A stretch of 64,000 nucleotides of DNA from Nocardioides halotolerans DSM 19273 (GTDB lineage Bacteria > Actinomycetota > Actinomycetes > Propionibacteriales > Nocardioidaceae): positions 62,001 through 126,000 of the forward strand of contig NZ_AUGT01000012.1 in NCBI RefSeq assembly GCF_000422805.1, read 5' to 3'. The notes under the pieces were generated by a model that made no database searches, was not told the DNA's origin, and worked only from the letters and a program-made list of their open reading frames with translations. The position numbers were made by a program, and so were the translations under genes. Of this stretch, positions 54,624 to 63,692 are shown piece by piece (the stretch's first letter is position 1; every line of letters begins with the position of its first letter).

Positions 54624-57600
54624 ATGCCCGGTCAGGACTCGTTCGTCCACCTGCACGTGCACACCGAGTACTCCATGCTCGACGGCGCGGCCCGGTTGAC
54701 CGACCTGACCCAGCGGGCGGCCGAGCTCGGCATGCCGGCCGTGGCGATGACCGACCACGGCAACGTGTTCGGCGCCTACGAGTTCTACAAGAAGGCCAAG
54801 GACGCCGGGGTCAACCCCATCATCGGCATCGAGGCCTACGCGACGCCCAACATCAGCCGGTTCGAGCGCAAGGGCGTCAACTTCTACGGCGGCGGCCCCG
54901 ACGACGTCAGCGCGCGGGGCGCCTACACCCACATGACGTTGCTGAGCGAGTCGACCGAGGGGATGCACAACCTCTTCCGCCTCAGCACCGGCGCGTGGCG
55001 CGACGGCTTCTTCAAGCAGCCACGCATCGACCGCGAGCTGTTGACCACCCACGGCCGCGGCCTGATCGGCACCACCGGGTGCCCGTCGGGCGAGGTGCAG
55101 GTCCACCTCCGCAACGGCAACTACGACGCCGCTCGGCAGGCGGCGGCCGACTTCCGCGACATCCTCGGCCCCGACAGCTACTTCATCGAGCTGATGGACC
55201 ACGGGATCGACATCGAGAGGCGCGTCCGCGAGGGGCTGCTGCGCCTCTCCAAGGACCTCCAGCTCCCGCTGCTGGCGACCAACGACTCCCACTACGTCAT
55301 GCGCGAGGACGCCCCGAGCCAGGAGCACCTGCTCTGCATCAACTCCGGCTCGACGATGGACATCCCCGCCGGCGACGGCCCCGGCCAGCGGTTCGCCTTC
55401 ACCGGCGACGGCTACTACCTCAAGTCCGCCGCCGAGATGCGTGAGGTCTGGCGCGAGCTCCCCGAGGCCTGCGACAACACCCTGCTCGTCGCGGAGCGCT
55501 GCCACGTGGAGTTCAGCGAGAGCGTCGGCAAGTACATGCCTCGCTTCCCCTGCCCGGCCGGCGAGAATGAGGACTCCTGGCTGGTCAAGGAGGTCGAGAC
55601 CGGGCTGCGCCACCGCTACCCCGGAGGCATCTCCGACGCCGTGCGCAGCCGCGCCGACTTCGAGCTCGGCGTCATCAACAGCATGGGCTTCGCCGGCTAC
55701 TTCCTGGTCGTCGCCGACTTCATCAACTGGGCGAAGAGCCAGGGCATCCGCGTCGGCCCGGGCCGCGGCTCCGGGGCCGGCTCGATGGTCGCCTACGCGC
55801 TCCGCATCACCGACCTCGACCCCCTCGTGCACGGGCTGCTGTTCGAGCGCTTCCTCAACCCCGACCGCGTCTCGATGCCCGACTTCGACATCGACTTCGA
55901 CGAGCGTCGGCGGGGGGAGGTCATCAAGTACGTCACCGAGAAGTACGGCGACGACCGCGTCGCGATGATCGTCACCTACGGCACCATCAAGGCCAAGCAG
56001 GCCGTCAAGGACTCCAGCCGCATCCTCGGCTACCCGTTCGCGATGGGTGACCGGATCACCAAGGCCATGCCCGCCGCCGTGATGGGCAAGGACGTCCCGC
56101 TCAAGGACGTCTTCGACCCCGAGCACAAGCGCTACGGCGAGGGCGGCGAGTTCCGCTCGCTCTACGAGTCCGACGCCGAGGTCAAGCGGGTCGTCGACAC
56201 CGCGATGGGCATCGAGGGGCTCAAGCGGCAGTGGGGCGTGCACGCCGCCGGCGTCATCATGTCGAGCGAGCCCCTGGCCGACGTGATCCCGCTGCTCAAG
56301 CGGCCCGCCGACGGGGCGATGATCACGCAGTTCGACTACCCGACCTGCGAGAACCTCGGCCTCATCAAGATGGACTTCCTGGGGCTGCGCAATCTCACTG
56401 TCCTCGACGATGCCCTCGCCAACATCGAGGCCAACCGCGGCGAGACGGTGGTCCTCGAGGAGCTCGAGCTCACCGACGAGGCGACGTACGCCCTGCTCCA
56501 GCGCGGTGACACGCTCGGCGTGTTCCAGCTCGACGGCGGGCCGATGCGCGCGCTGCTGCGCTCCATGCGGCCTGACGTCTTCGCCGACATCTCGGCGGTC
56601 GGCGCGCTCTACCGTCCGGGCCCGATGGGCATGGACTCCCACAACAAGTACGCCCGCCGCAAGACCGGGCGCGAGCCGGTCGAGCCGATCCACCCGGAGC
56701 TGGCCGAGCCGCTGGCCGAGATCCTGGACGAGACCTACGGCCTCCTGGTCTACCAGGAGCAGGTGATGGCGATCGTCCAGAAGGTCGCCGGCTACACGCT
56801 CGGTCAGGCCGACCTGCTCCGCAAGGCGATGGGCAAGAAGAAGAAGGAGATCCTCGACGCCGAGAAGGTCCCCTTCTCCGACGGCATGAGGGTCAACGGC
56901 TACTCCGACCGGGCGATCGAGACCCTGTGGGAGACGCTGCTGCCGTTCGCCGACTACGCCTTCAACAAGGCCCACTCGGCGTCCTACGGGCTGGTGTCCT
57001 ACTGGACGGCCTACCTCAAGGCCAACTACCCCGCGGAATACATGGCGGCCCTGCTCACCAGCGTCCGCGACGACAAGGACAAGTCCGCGATCTACCTCAA
57101 CGAGTGCCGCCGGATGAAGATCCAGGTGCTCCCCCCGGACGTCAACGAGTCGGCGGCCAACTTCACCCCGGTCGGCAACGACATCCGCTTCGGCCTCACC
57201 GCGATCCGCAACGTCGGCGGCAACGTCGTCGACGGCATCGTGGCCGCGCGCGCCGAGAAGGGCCGCTACGCCGACTTCAACGACTTCCTCGAGAAGGTCC
57301 CCGCGCTGGTCTGCAACAAGCGCGTGGTCGAGTCGCTGATCAAGGCCGGTGCCTTCGACGACCTCAAGCACCGGCGCCGGGCGCTGGTCGCCATCCACGA
57401 GCAGGCCGTCGACCAGTACGTCGACGTCAAGCGCAACGAGGCGATCGGCCAGGACTCGCTCTTCGGCGGCGTCGACGACAGCGAGAGCGGGTTCGGGGTC
57501 TCGGTCAAGATCCCCGACGACATCGACGAGTGGGACAAGACCACGCTGCTCAGCCACGAGCGCGACATGCTCGGGCTCTACGTCTCCGATCACCCGCTGC

Positions 57601-58169
57601 TCGGGCTCGAGCACGTGCTCTCCCGCGGCACCGACTGCACCATCGGCGCGCTGATGCTCGACGAGGAGCGCCCGCACGGGTCGATGGTCACGGTCAGCGG
57701 CCTGGTGACCTCGGTGCAGCGCAAGATCACCAAGCGCGGCGACTCGTGGGCGACGATCACGCTCGAGGACCTCGACGGCGCGATCGAGGTGCTGCTGTTC
57801 CCCAGCACCTACCAGCTGGCCAGCACGCTGCTCGTCGAGGACTCCGTGCTCCGCATCAAGGGCGCGCTGTCCCGTGACAAGGACCAGCCCGAGCTGCGCG
57901 CGCAGGAGGTCGTGCTCCCCGACCTGTCCGACGGGCCCAGCGGTCCGGTGGTCATCAGCCTGCCCTCGACCCGGTGCACGCCGCCGACGGTGGCCCAGCT
58001 GCGCGACGTGCTCGGCACCCACCCCGGCGTGACCGAGGTCCGGCTGCGACTCTTGTCTCGTGAGAAGACCACGGTCATGCGTCTCGACGACCGGCTCAGG
58101 GTCACGCCTAGCCCGGCGCTGTTCGCCGACCTCAAGCAGCTCCTGGGCCCGGGATGTCTGACGGGCTGA
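54624..58169 (+). CDS. dnaE: Replicative DNA polymerase III alpha subunit DnaE
   Basis: About 1181 residues, normal for DnaE1. PHP domain at the N-terminus (FVHLHVHTEYSMLDG, MTDHGNVFGAYEF), polymerase palm with PDFDIDFDERRR (D420, D422), fingers (LYRPGPMGMDSHNKYARR, YQEQVMAIVQKVAGYTLGQADLLRKAMGKKK), helix-hairpin-helix (LTAIRNVGGNVVDGIV) and C-terminal OB fold (VTVSGLVTSVQRKITKRGDSW). The PHP site is intact, so it likely proofreads as in M. tuberculosis DnaE1. A GGAGGAGG site lies at 54605-54612 and a -10-like TAGGCT at 54521-54526. The preceding 249 bp has no gene. Confidence 0.97.
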   Translation: MPGQDSFVHLHVHTEYSMLDGAARLTDLTQRAAELGMPAVAMTDHGNVFGAYEFYKKAKDAGVNPIIGIEAYATPNISRFERKGVNFYGGGPDDVSARGAYTHMTLLSESTEGMHNLFRLSTGAWRDGFFKQPRIDRELLTTHGRGLIGTTGCPSGEVQVHLRNGNYDAARQAAADFRDILGPDSYFIELMDHGIDIERRVREGLLRLSKDLQLPLLATNDSHYVMREDAPSQEHLLCINSGSTMDIPAGDGPGQRFAFTGDGYYLKSAAEMREVWRELPEACDNTLLVAERCHVEFSESVGKYMPRFPCPAGENEDSWLVKEVETGLRHRYPGGISDAVRSRADFELGVINSMGFAGYFLVVADFINWAKSQGIRVGPGRGSGAGSMVAYALRITDLDPLVHGLLFERFLNPDRVSMPDFDIDFDERRRGEVIKYVTEKYGDDRVAMIVTYGTIKAKQAVKDSSRILGYPFAMGDRITKAMPAAVMGKDVPLKDVFDPEHKRYGEGGEFRSLYESDAEVKRVVDTAMGIEGLKRQWGVHAAGVIMSSEPLADVIPLLKRPADGAMITQFDYPTCENLGLIKMDFLGLRNLTVLDDALANIEANRGETVVLEELELTDEATYALLQRGDTLGVFQLDGGPMRALLRSMRPDVFADISAVGALYRPGPMGMDSHNKYARRKTGREPVEPIHPELAEPLAEILDETYGLLVYQEQVMAIVQKVAGYTLGQADLLRKAMGKKKKEILDAEKVPFSDGMRVNGYSDRAIETLWETLLPFADYAFNKAHSASYGLVSYWTAYLKANYPAEYMAALLTSVRDDKDKSAIYLNECRRMKIQVLPPDVNESAANFTPVGNDIRFGLTAIRNVGGNVVDGIVAARAEKGRYADFNDFLEKVPALVCNKRVVESLIKAGAFDDLKHRRRALVAIHEQAVDQYVDVKRNEAIGQDSLFGGVDDSESGFGVSVKIPDDIDEWDKTTLLSHERDMLGLYVSDHPLLGLEHVLSRGTDCTIGALMLDEERPHGSMVTVSGLVTSVQRKITKRGDSWATITLEDLDGAIEVLLFPSTYQLASTLLVEDSVLRIKGALSRDKDQPELRAQEVVLPDLSDGPSGPVVISLPSTRCTPPTVAQLRDVLGTHPGVTEVRLRLLSREKTTVMRLDDRLRVTPSPALFADLKQLLGPGCLTG

Positions 58170-58798
58170 CCGCGCCCGCTCCCGAGATCCTCGACGCGCG
58201 ACCCGACCGAGCACGGCGCTCACCCTGGGTGGTCGTGCCCGCCCAGGCGCTCGCGACGCTCGCCGTCTTCGCTGTGGTCGGCGCCGGCGCGGGCTGGGCC
58301 TGGTTCCGGCTGTGGGACGTCCCGAGCGGGGTCGTGGCCGGGGGCCGGTGGTACACCGACGAGGCCGGGCTCCGCGACGACTTCCAGGGCGTCGCCCTCT
58401 ACGTCGTGATCGCCACCGTGTCGGGCCTGGTCCTCGGGGTCCTGGCCGCCTGGGCCTTCGACCGCGCCGAGCTGGTCACCCTCGCCGCGGTGATCGCGGG
58501 GTCGGTGGTCGCGGCCTACCTCATGCTCCGCGTCGGCACCCACCTCAGCCCCGGCGACCCCCACGAGCTCGCCAGGACGGCGCAGGACGGCGACAAGCTG
58601 TCCGGCGCGCTGCGGGTCCGGTCGTGGGCGCCGAGGGGCTCGTTCACGTTCGGTGCCCTGGTCGGACTGGGCCTCGTCTACGCCGTCTCGATCGGCCGGC
58701 CGCCCACGGAGGTCCGCGGCCTGCCGTCGCTGCCGCCGCGCTCCACCTCACCCTCAGCCGCGACCGCGAGCCCGACCTCGACCGTGCCTCCCGCCTGA
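58154..58798 (+). CDS. Hypothetical membrane protein (DUF2567-like)
   Basis: About 214 residues with four spans: roughly 28-50, 74-97, 102-124 and 163-180. A Thr/Ser/Pro-rich tail follows the last. The layout and FRLWDVPSGVVAGGRWYTDEAGLRDDF are like an actinobacterial DUF2567-type family, but I am not certain of the number. ATG 58154 overlaps the dnaE end by 16 bp, so it is translated with the polymerase gene. Function unknown. Confidence 0.72.
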   Translation: MSDGLTAPAPEILDARPDRARRSPWVVVPAQALATLAVFAVVGAGAGWAWFRLWDVPSGVVAGGRWYTDEAGLRDDFQGVALYVVIATVSGLVLGVLAAWAFDRAELVTLAAVIAGSVVAAYLMLRVGTHLSPGDPHELARTAQDGDKLSGALRVRSWAPRGSFTFGALVGLGLVYAVSIGRPPTEVRGLPSLPPRSTSPSAATASPTSTVPPA

Positions 58799-58912
58799 GG
58801 CGAAATCCGGTTGCCACCCGGAACCCGCGGGTAGGCTCCGCCCGTCTCACCAGCGCACCCGCCTCCTGGCGCCGACGTCCCGGGCCCGCCCGGCTACCCC
58901 TCGGAGAGTCCC

Positions 58913-60679
58913 TTGTCCAGCACGCTCCCTCCTCCGCCCCCTCCGCCGACCGGCCCGCCGGCCGGTGGCCCGCCCAGTGGCCCGCCCACTGGTCCCCCGA
59001 GCGGCCCGCCCAGCGGTCCGCCGGAGTACCTCGAGAGCGGCGGCGGCGGACCACTCCCGCCGGAGCCCCGGCAGGGTGGCCGCGGCGTGCGCCGTGGCCT
59101 GCTGGTCGGCGGTGGCGTGATCGGCCTGGTCGCGGCGGGCGTGGGGGCCTGGGCGGCGTACAACTTCCTGACGACCGGCCCGCAGCCGGCCGAGGCGCTG
59201 CCCGCCGGCACCCTCGGCTACGTCAGCGTCGACCTCGACCCGAGCGGCGGGCAGAAGATCGAGGCGCTGCGGACCCTCAACAAGTTCCCCGCGTTCGAGG
59301 ACTACGTCGGCATCAGCTCCGACGACGACCTGCGCAAGGAGATCTTCAAGCGCATCCAGGACGAGGCGCAGTGCGACGACATCGACTACGCGGACGACAT
59401 CGAGCCCTGGCTCGGTGACCGGGCCGCGGTGGCGGCGGTCGACCTGGGCGGTGACACGCCCGACGCGGTGTTCGTGGTGCAGGTCAAGGACGCCGACAAG
59501 GCCGAGGCCGGCCTCGACAAGATCAAGGACTGCAGCGGCGTTGGCGAGGAGCAGAGCGGCGGCTGGGCCATCGAGGGCGACTGGGCCGTCGTGGCCGAGT
59601 CGGACGACGTGGCCGACGACGTCGTCGCCGCGACCAAGAAGGGCTCGCTCGCCGACGACGACGACTTCCAGAAGTGGACCGACGAGGCCGGCGACCCCGG
59701 CGTGCTCACGGTCTACGCCGGCCCGCGGGCCGGCGACTACCTCGCCGACCACGCCGACGACCTGTTCGGGTTCCCCCTCGGGCTGATGACGCCCGGCGCG
59801 ACCTACGAGTGCAACGCAGACGACCCCGACCCCGACCTCGGGGGCGACCTCGCGGACGAGTCCTGCGCGATCGACTCGTCGCTCCCCGACGACTTCAAGC
59901 AGAAGCTGAGGGACTTCGACGGCATGGCCGCGACGCTCCGGTTCGACGACGGCGCCATCGAGCTCGAGGCCGCCGGCGACACCGCCCTGGGCGGGACGTT
60001 CTTCCTCTCCGGCGGGGCGACCGCCGACATCGTGAAGACGCTGCCCAGCGACACCGGCGCCGCGCTGGGTCTCGGCTTCGCCGACGGCTGGTTCGGCGAC
60101 CTGGTCGACTACGTGGCTCCTTACATGGGTGAGGACGCCGACGAGGTGATGAGCGAGCTGTCCGAGATGACCGGGCTCGACCTGCCCGACGACGCCGAGA
60201 CGCTGGCCGGTGACTCGGCGGCGCTGGCGCTGGGCTCCGACTTCGACCCGGACGACTTCTTCGGCTCCGATGACGGCTCCGACATCCCGGTCGCGATCAA
60301 GATCCAGGGTGATCCCGACGAGATCGAGAAGGTGCTCGACAAGCTCCGTGACATGGCGGGCCCCCAGGCCACCATCCTCGAGACGGACGCCGATGGCGAC
60401 GTCATCGTGATCGGCCCCAACCCCGACTACCGCTCCGAGGTCCTCGAGGACGGCAAGCTCGGCGACAACGACGTGTTCAAGGACGTCATCCGCGAGGCCG
60501 ACGACGCGCAGACGATCCTCTTCGTCGACGTCGACGAGCTCGAGGACGCCATCGCCGACGCCGTCGGGGACGGTGACCGGGAGTTCCTCGACAACCTCGA
60601 GCCGGTCTCGGGCTTCGGTGCCTCCGCGTGGGTCGACGGCGACGTGAGCCACTCGGTGATCCGGCTGGCCACCAACTAG
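58913..60679 (+). CDS. DUF3352-family membrane protein
   Basis: About 588 residues. The first 38 are Pro/Gly repeats (GPPSGPPSGPP), followed by a span near 61-83 and a long acidic extracellular part with DUF3352 features (ALPAGTLGYVSVDLDPS, ALRTLNKFPAFEDYV, VVQVKDADKAEAGLDK, LGDRAAVAAVDLG). Asp and Glu make up much of the outer domain, with few cysteines. The start is a TTG at 58913 after CGGAGAG. Candidate -10 TAGGCT at 58832-58837. Function unknown; a surface or lipoprotein-like part is likely. Confidence 0.82.
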   Translation: MSSTLPPPPPPPTGPPAGGPPSGPPTGPPSGPPSGPPEYLESGGGGPLPPEPRQGGRGVRRGLLVGGGVIGLVAAGVGAWAAYNFLTTGPQPAEALPAGTLGYVSVDLDPSGGQKIEALRTLNKFPAFEDYVGISSDDDLRKEIFKRIQDEAQCDDIDYADDIEPWLGDRAAVAAVDLGGDTPDAVFVVQVKDADKAEAGLDKIKDCSGVGEEQSGGWAIEGDWAVVAESDDVADDVVAATKKGSLADDDDFQKWTDEAGDPGVLTVYAGPRAGDYLADHADDLFGFPLGLMTPGATYECNADDPDPDLGGDLADESCAIDSSLPDDFKQKLRDFDGMAATLRFDDGAIELEAAGDTALGGTFFLSGGATADIVKTLPSDTGAALGLGFADGWFGDLVDYVAPYMGEDADEVMSELSEMTGLDLPDDAETLAGDSAALALGSDFDPDDFFGSDDGSDIPVAIKIQGDPDEIEKVLDKLRDMAGPQATILETDADGDVIVIGPNPDYRSEVLEDGKLGDNDVFKDVIREADDAQTILFVDVDELEDAIADAVGDGDREFLDNLEPVSGFGASAWVDGDVSHSVIRLATN

Positions 60680-60722
60680 CGAAATCCGGACGCGCGGCCT
60701 GCTCGCCGCATAGGTTCGGCGG

Positions 60723-62483
60723 GTGGAGGGCGGCGACGCGGCGTGGGGACGACCCGACCAGACGACCTGGTCGGAGTCGTCCGCCCGCGCCGTCCTCCAG
60801 CTGATGGTCGAGTCGGTGGCGGAGCTCGTGGGGTTCGAGGTGGCCGCGCTGTCGGTCGTGCTGGGTGACGAGCTGGTGACGCTGGCCTACACCGGGCCGG
60901 AGGAGCACCGCGAGTACATGGAGCAGCCGGACCCGGTGTCGGTGATCGAGCCGTTGCTCGCCAAGGCCGTGCCCTGGGGGCCACGGCTGCGGTTCCTCGA
61001 GGCGACACCCGTCGAGGAGCTCGACGGTCACTGGGTCCACTTCGACCAGGTGCCCACCGACCACCCCGACGCCTGGCGCGCCGACGAGGAGCTGTTCGCG
61101 GTGCTCAGGAACGACGACGGGGTCGTCGTCGGGATCCTGTCCGTCGACCGGGCCACCTCGGGACGGCGCCCGGACGCCCGCGAGCTCGGCCTGCTGGAGA
61201 AGTACGCCGCGCAGGCCGAGCGCGCGGTGCTGACCCTGTTCGAGCGCCAGGCCCTGCTCGAGCAGGTCGCCCACGCGGAGTCCGCGCGCCAGCTGATCCG
61301 CTCGGCCTCCCGCCCCACCCACGGCTCGCTCGAGGACGTCCTGCGGCTCACGCACGACCAGCTGGTCGAGAGCTTCGACGCGCGCGGCTCGTGGCTGCAC
61401 GTGTTCCGGTCCGACGGACCGGGGGTCGACATCGTGCGCACCCACAAGGGCGAACGCATCGAGCTCGAGCCCGATGTCGTCGAGCGCGTCGCCGAGATGG
61501 CCTCCGAGCTCTGGGTGGAGCAGCGCGCGCTCGCCCTGACGCGCGACGAGCTCCCCGACCGGCTGGGGCCCGCGATCCGCGAGCACCTCGCGAACCCGGA
61601 CGTCTCCTGGATGCTCGGCGTCGCCCTGGGCGTCGGCGAGGAGTGCGTGGGGTTCATGGCGCTGTGGCGGCACTCGGACCAGCCGGAGTGGTCACCGGTC
61701 GAGATCGCCTCCGCCCTGCAGATCGGCCACGACCTCGGGGCGGCGCTGATGACGGCGCGCGCACTCGAGTCGGAGCGCCGGCTGGTGACGAGGCTCCAGC
61801 AGGTCGACGACTACCGGAGCCACCTGGTCGCCATGCTCTCCCACGAGCTGCGGACCCCGCTGACCGTGATCTCGGGCAACCTCGAGCTGCTCGGCGAGAC
61901 CGACCTGGACGCCGAGGCGCAGCGCTACCACGAGGCGATGGGACGCGGCACCGAGCGGATGCAGGCCGTGGTCGACGACCTGCTCCTGCTGGCCCGGGTG
62001 AGCAACCCCGACCACCCCCTCGTGCGGGTGCCCGTCGACCTCCGCCCGGTCGTGGGCGAGGTGATCTCCCTGGTCGAGTCGACAGCGCGGTCGAAGGGCG
62101 TCGCGCTCACCGTGGACCTCGACCCGCCCCCGCTCGTGGTGCCCGGCGACGCGGTCGAGCTCGACCGGCTCATCGGCAACCTGGTCAGCAACGCCGTGAA
62201 GTACACCGGGCCGGGCGGCGCGGTCGCGGTCGATGTCCAGCGCGTCGGCGAGGCGGTGGTGCTGGCGGTGGCCGACACCGGCATCGGCATCTCTGAGGAC
62301 GACCAGGAGGGCCTGTTCCGCGCGTTCTTCCGCACCAGCAACCCCGAGGCGCTGCGTGAGCCCGGCACCGGCCTGGGACTGGCAGCGGTGTCCACCATCG
62401 TGGAGCGGCACCAGGGTCGCGTCGAGGTGAGGTCGCGGCTCGGCGAGGGCAGCACCTTCACCGTGACGCTGCCGTCGTCGTAG
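60723..62483 (+). CDS. GAF-domain sensor histidine kinase
   Basis: About 586 residues without a membrane span. Two GAF-like domains (about 18-180 and 195-345) precede a HisKA dimerisation helix with H374 in MLSHELRTPLTVISG, then the HATPase domain with N-box LVSNAVKYT, G1 DTGIGIS and G2 GTGLGLAAVS. It would autophosphorylate H374 and pass phosphate to a response regulator; none is adjacent on the same strand, though a LuxR-type regulator ends at the window edge. GTG 60723 follows TAGGTT by exactly 6 nt, so the message is probably leaderless. Confidence 0.92.
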   Translation: MEGGDAAWGRPDQTTWSESSARAVLQLMVESVAELVGFEVAALSVVLGDELVTLAYTGPEEHREYMEQPDPVSVIEPLLAKAVPWGPRLRFLEATPVEELDGHWVHFDQVPTDHPDAWRADEELFAVLRNDDGVVVGILSVDRATSGRRPDARELGLLEKYAAQAERAVLTLFERQALLEQVAHAESARQLIRSASRPTHGSLEDVLRLTHDQLVESFDARGSWLHVFRSDGPGVDIVRTHKGERIELEPDVVERVAEMASELWVEQRALALTRDELPDRLGPAIREHLANPDVSWMLGVALGVGEECVGFMALWRHSDQPEWSPVEIASALQIGHDLGAALMTARALESERRLVTRLQQVDDYRSHLVAMLSHELRTPLTVISGNLELLGETDLDAEAQRYHEAMGRGTERMQAVVDDLLLLARVSNPDHPLVRVPVDLRPVVGEVISLVESTARSKGVALTVDLDPPPLVVPGDAVELDRLIGNLVSNAVKYTGPGGAVAVDVQRVGEAVVLAVADTGIGISEDDQEGLFRAFFRTSNPEALREPGTGLGLAAVSTIVERHQGRVEVRSRLGEGSTFTVTLPSS

Positions 62484-62493
62484 CCAAGAGCTG

Positions 62494-62563
62494 GGGCATG
62501 TCTCTCGATCCATGGCGGCACCTGGACGACGCCGGCATCCACCAGCAATGGAGAGACACGCCC
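62494..62563. terminator. Inverted repeat between histidine kinase and YbaK genes
   Basis: GGGCATGTCTCTC (62494-62506) pairs with GAGAGACACGCCC (62551-62563) with one mismatch across a 44-bp loop. It lies between convergent genes and could end transcription from both sides; no T-tract. Confidence 0.4.
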
Positions 62564-63018
62564 TACGCGCGCGCCACGTCGGCGACGACCGCCCCCGTCA
62601 CCGCGATGAGGTCGGCCGGGGCGAGCTCGACGTCGAGGCCGCGCCGGCCGCCGGAGACGTAGACGGAGTCCCACAGCTCGACGGTCTCGTCGACGACGGT
62701 CGGGTGCCGGCGCTTCTGGCCGAACGGCGAGATGCCGCCCGCGACGTACCCCGTCGCCCGCTCGGCGGCGCGCACGTCGGCCATCGCGGCCTTCGAGGCG
62801 CCGACGGCCCGGGCCAGTGACTTCAGGTCGAGGCGACCGCTCACCGGCACGACGGCGACCACGAGCGCCCCGTCGGCGCTGGCCATCAGCGTCTTGTAGA
62901 CCCGGTCGGGGTCGAGCCCGAGCTCGGTCGCGGCCTCCAGGCCGAACGACTCGCTGCGGGGGTCGTGGGCGTACTCGTGGACGGTGAAGACCACGCCCGC
63001 CGCCCGCAGCGCGACCAC
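62563..63018 (-). CDS. ybaK: YbaK-family Cys-tRNA(Pro) deacylase
   Basis: About 151 residues of the YbaK type: FTVHEYAHDPRSESFGLEAATELGL, RVYKTLMASADGALVVAVVPVSGRLDLKSLARAVGASKAAMA, GYVAGGISPFGQKRRHPTVVDE. The lysine in YKTL is at the conserved site. It hydrolyses Cys mischarged on tRNA-Pro. GTG 63018 is used; a CTG four codons upstream would give a start nearer to the family pattern. It begins 8 bp after the LON-domain gene on the same strand, likely co-transcribed. Confidence 0.9.
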   Translation of the reverse strand: MVALRAAGVVFTVHEYAHDPRSESFGLEAATELGLDPDRVYKTLMASADGALVVAVVPVSGRLDLKSLARAVGASKAAMADVRAAERATGYVAGGISPFGQKRRHPTVVDETVELWDSVYVSGGRRGLDVELAPADLIAVTGAVVADVARA

Positions 63019-63026
63019 CGCTGGCG

Positions 63027-63692
63027 TCAGTTCGGGCTCCAGCGCGTCCGGGCCACGTCGGTGGCGGGGAGCGACGGCAGCACGTTCATCGCCCGCAGCT
63101 CGCTGCGCAGCAGGTCGGTGACCATCCGCAGCCGGTGCTCGGCGTCCTCCGCCTCGAGCAGCGCCTGCCGGTCGTGGAGGGGGAGCGGCGCGCAGGCGGC
63201 CAGCGTCCAGGAGAGGTACGACGGATCCTTCGGCAGGTCGCCGGTGTAGGGATCGGCGCGGATCTCGGCGAGCGCGGCCCGGTAGGCGGTGAAGATGTCC
63301 CTCGCGTGCTGCACCAGGTCGGCCGGCACCGGCCCTCCGGTCTCGGGCCGGTCGACGACCTGGCCGACGGGGAAGGTGCCGGTGGTGTCGAGACGCTCGA
63401 GCTGGATGCGGTCCAGGCCGACCGCGACGATCGAGAAGGTGCCGTCGGGGTGCGGCTCGACCTCGGTGAGCTGCACCCGGCAGCCGATCCGGAACAGCGA
63501 CTGCGAGCCGTGGTCGCCGACCTCGTAGCCCTCACGGATCCCGACCGACCCGAACAGCCGCTGGGTGGGGTCCTCGACCCGCAGCAGGTGGTGCACGAGC
63601 GCGCGGTAGCGGTCCTCGAAGACGGTGAGCGGCACGCTCACGCCGGGGAAGATCACCGCGTTGAGCGGGAACATCGGCAGCGACGTGCTCAC
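63027..63692 (-). CDS. LON substrate-binding domain protein
   Basis: About 221 residues of the LonN/PUA-like domain without protease parts: LPMFPLNAVIFPGVSVPLTVFEDRYRALV at the start, FRIGCRVQLTEVEPHPDGTFSIVAVGLDRI and a helical C-terminus. Such single-domain proteins are found in many actinobacteria with unknown role. GTG 63692 has TAGTCT 7 nt upstream on the minus strand (63705-63700). It lies just after the LuxR-type regulator. Confidence 0.88.
   Translation of the reverse strand: MSTSLPMFPLNAVIFPGVSVPLTVFEDRYRALVHHLLRVEDPTQRLFGSVGIREGYEVGDHGSQSLFRIGCRVQLTEVEPHPDGTFSIVAVGLDRIQLERLDTTGTFPVGQVVDRPETGGPVPADLVQHARDIFTAYRAALAEIRADPYTGDLPKDPSYLSWTLAACAPLPLHDRQALLEAEDAEHRLRMVTDLLRSELRAMNVLPSLPATDVARTRWSPN

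Noticed and set aside
54471..58223. A 1250-codon open frame antisense to dnaE
   Set aside because: Same codon-bias shadow; the sense strand encodes a complete DnaE.
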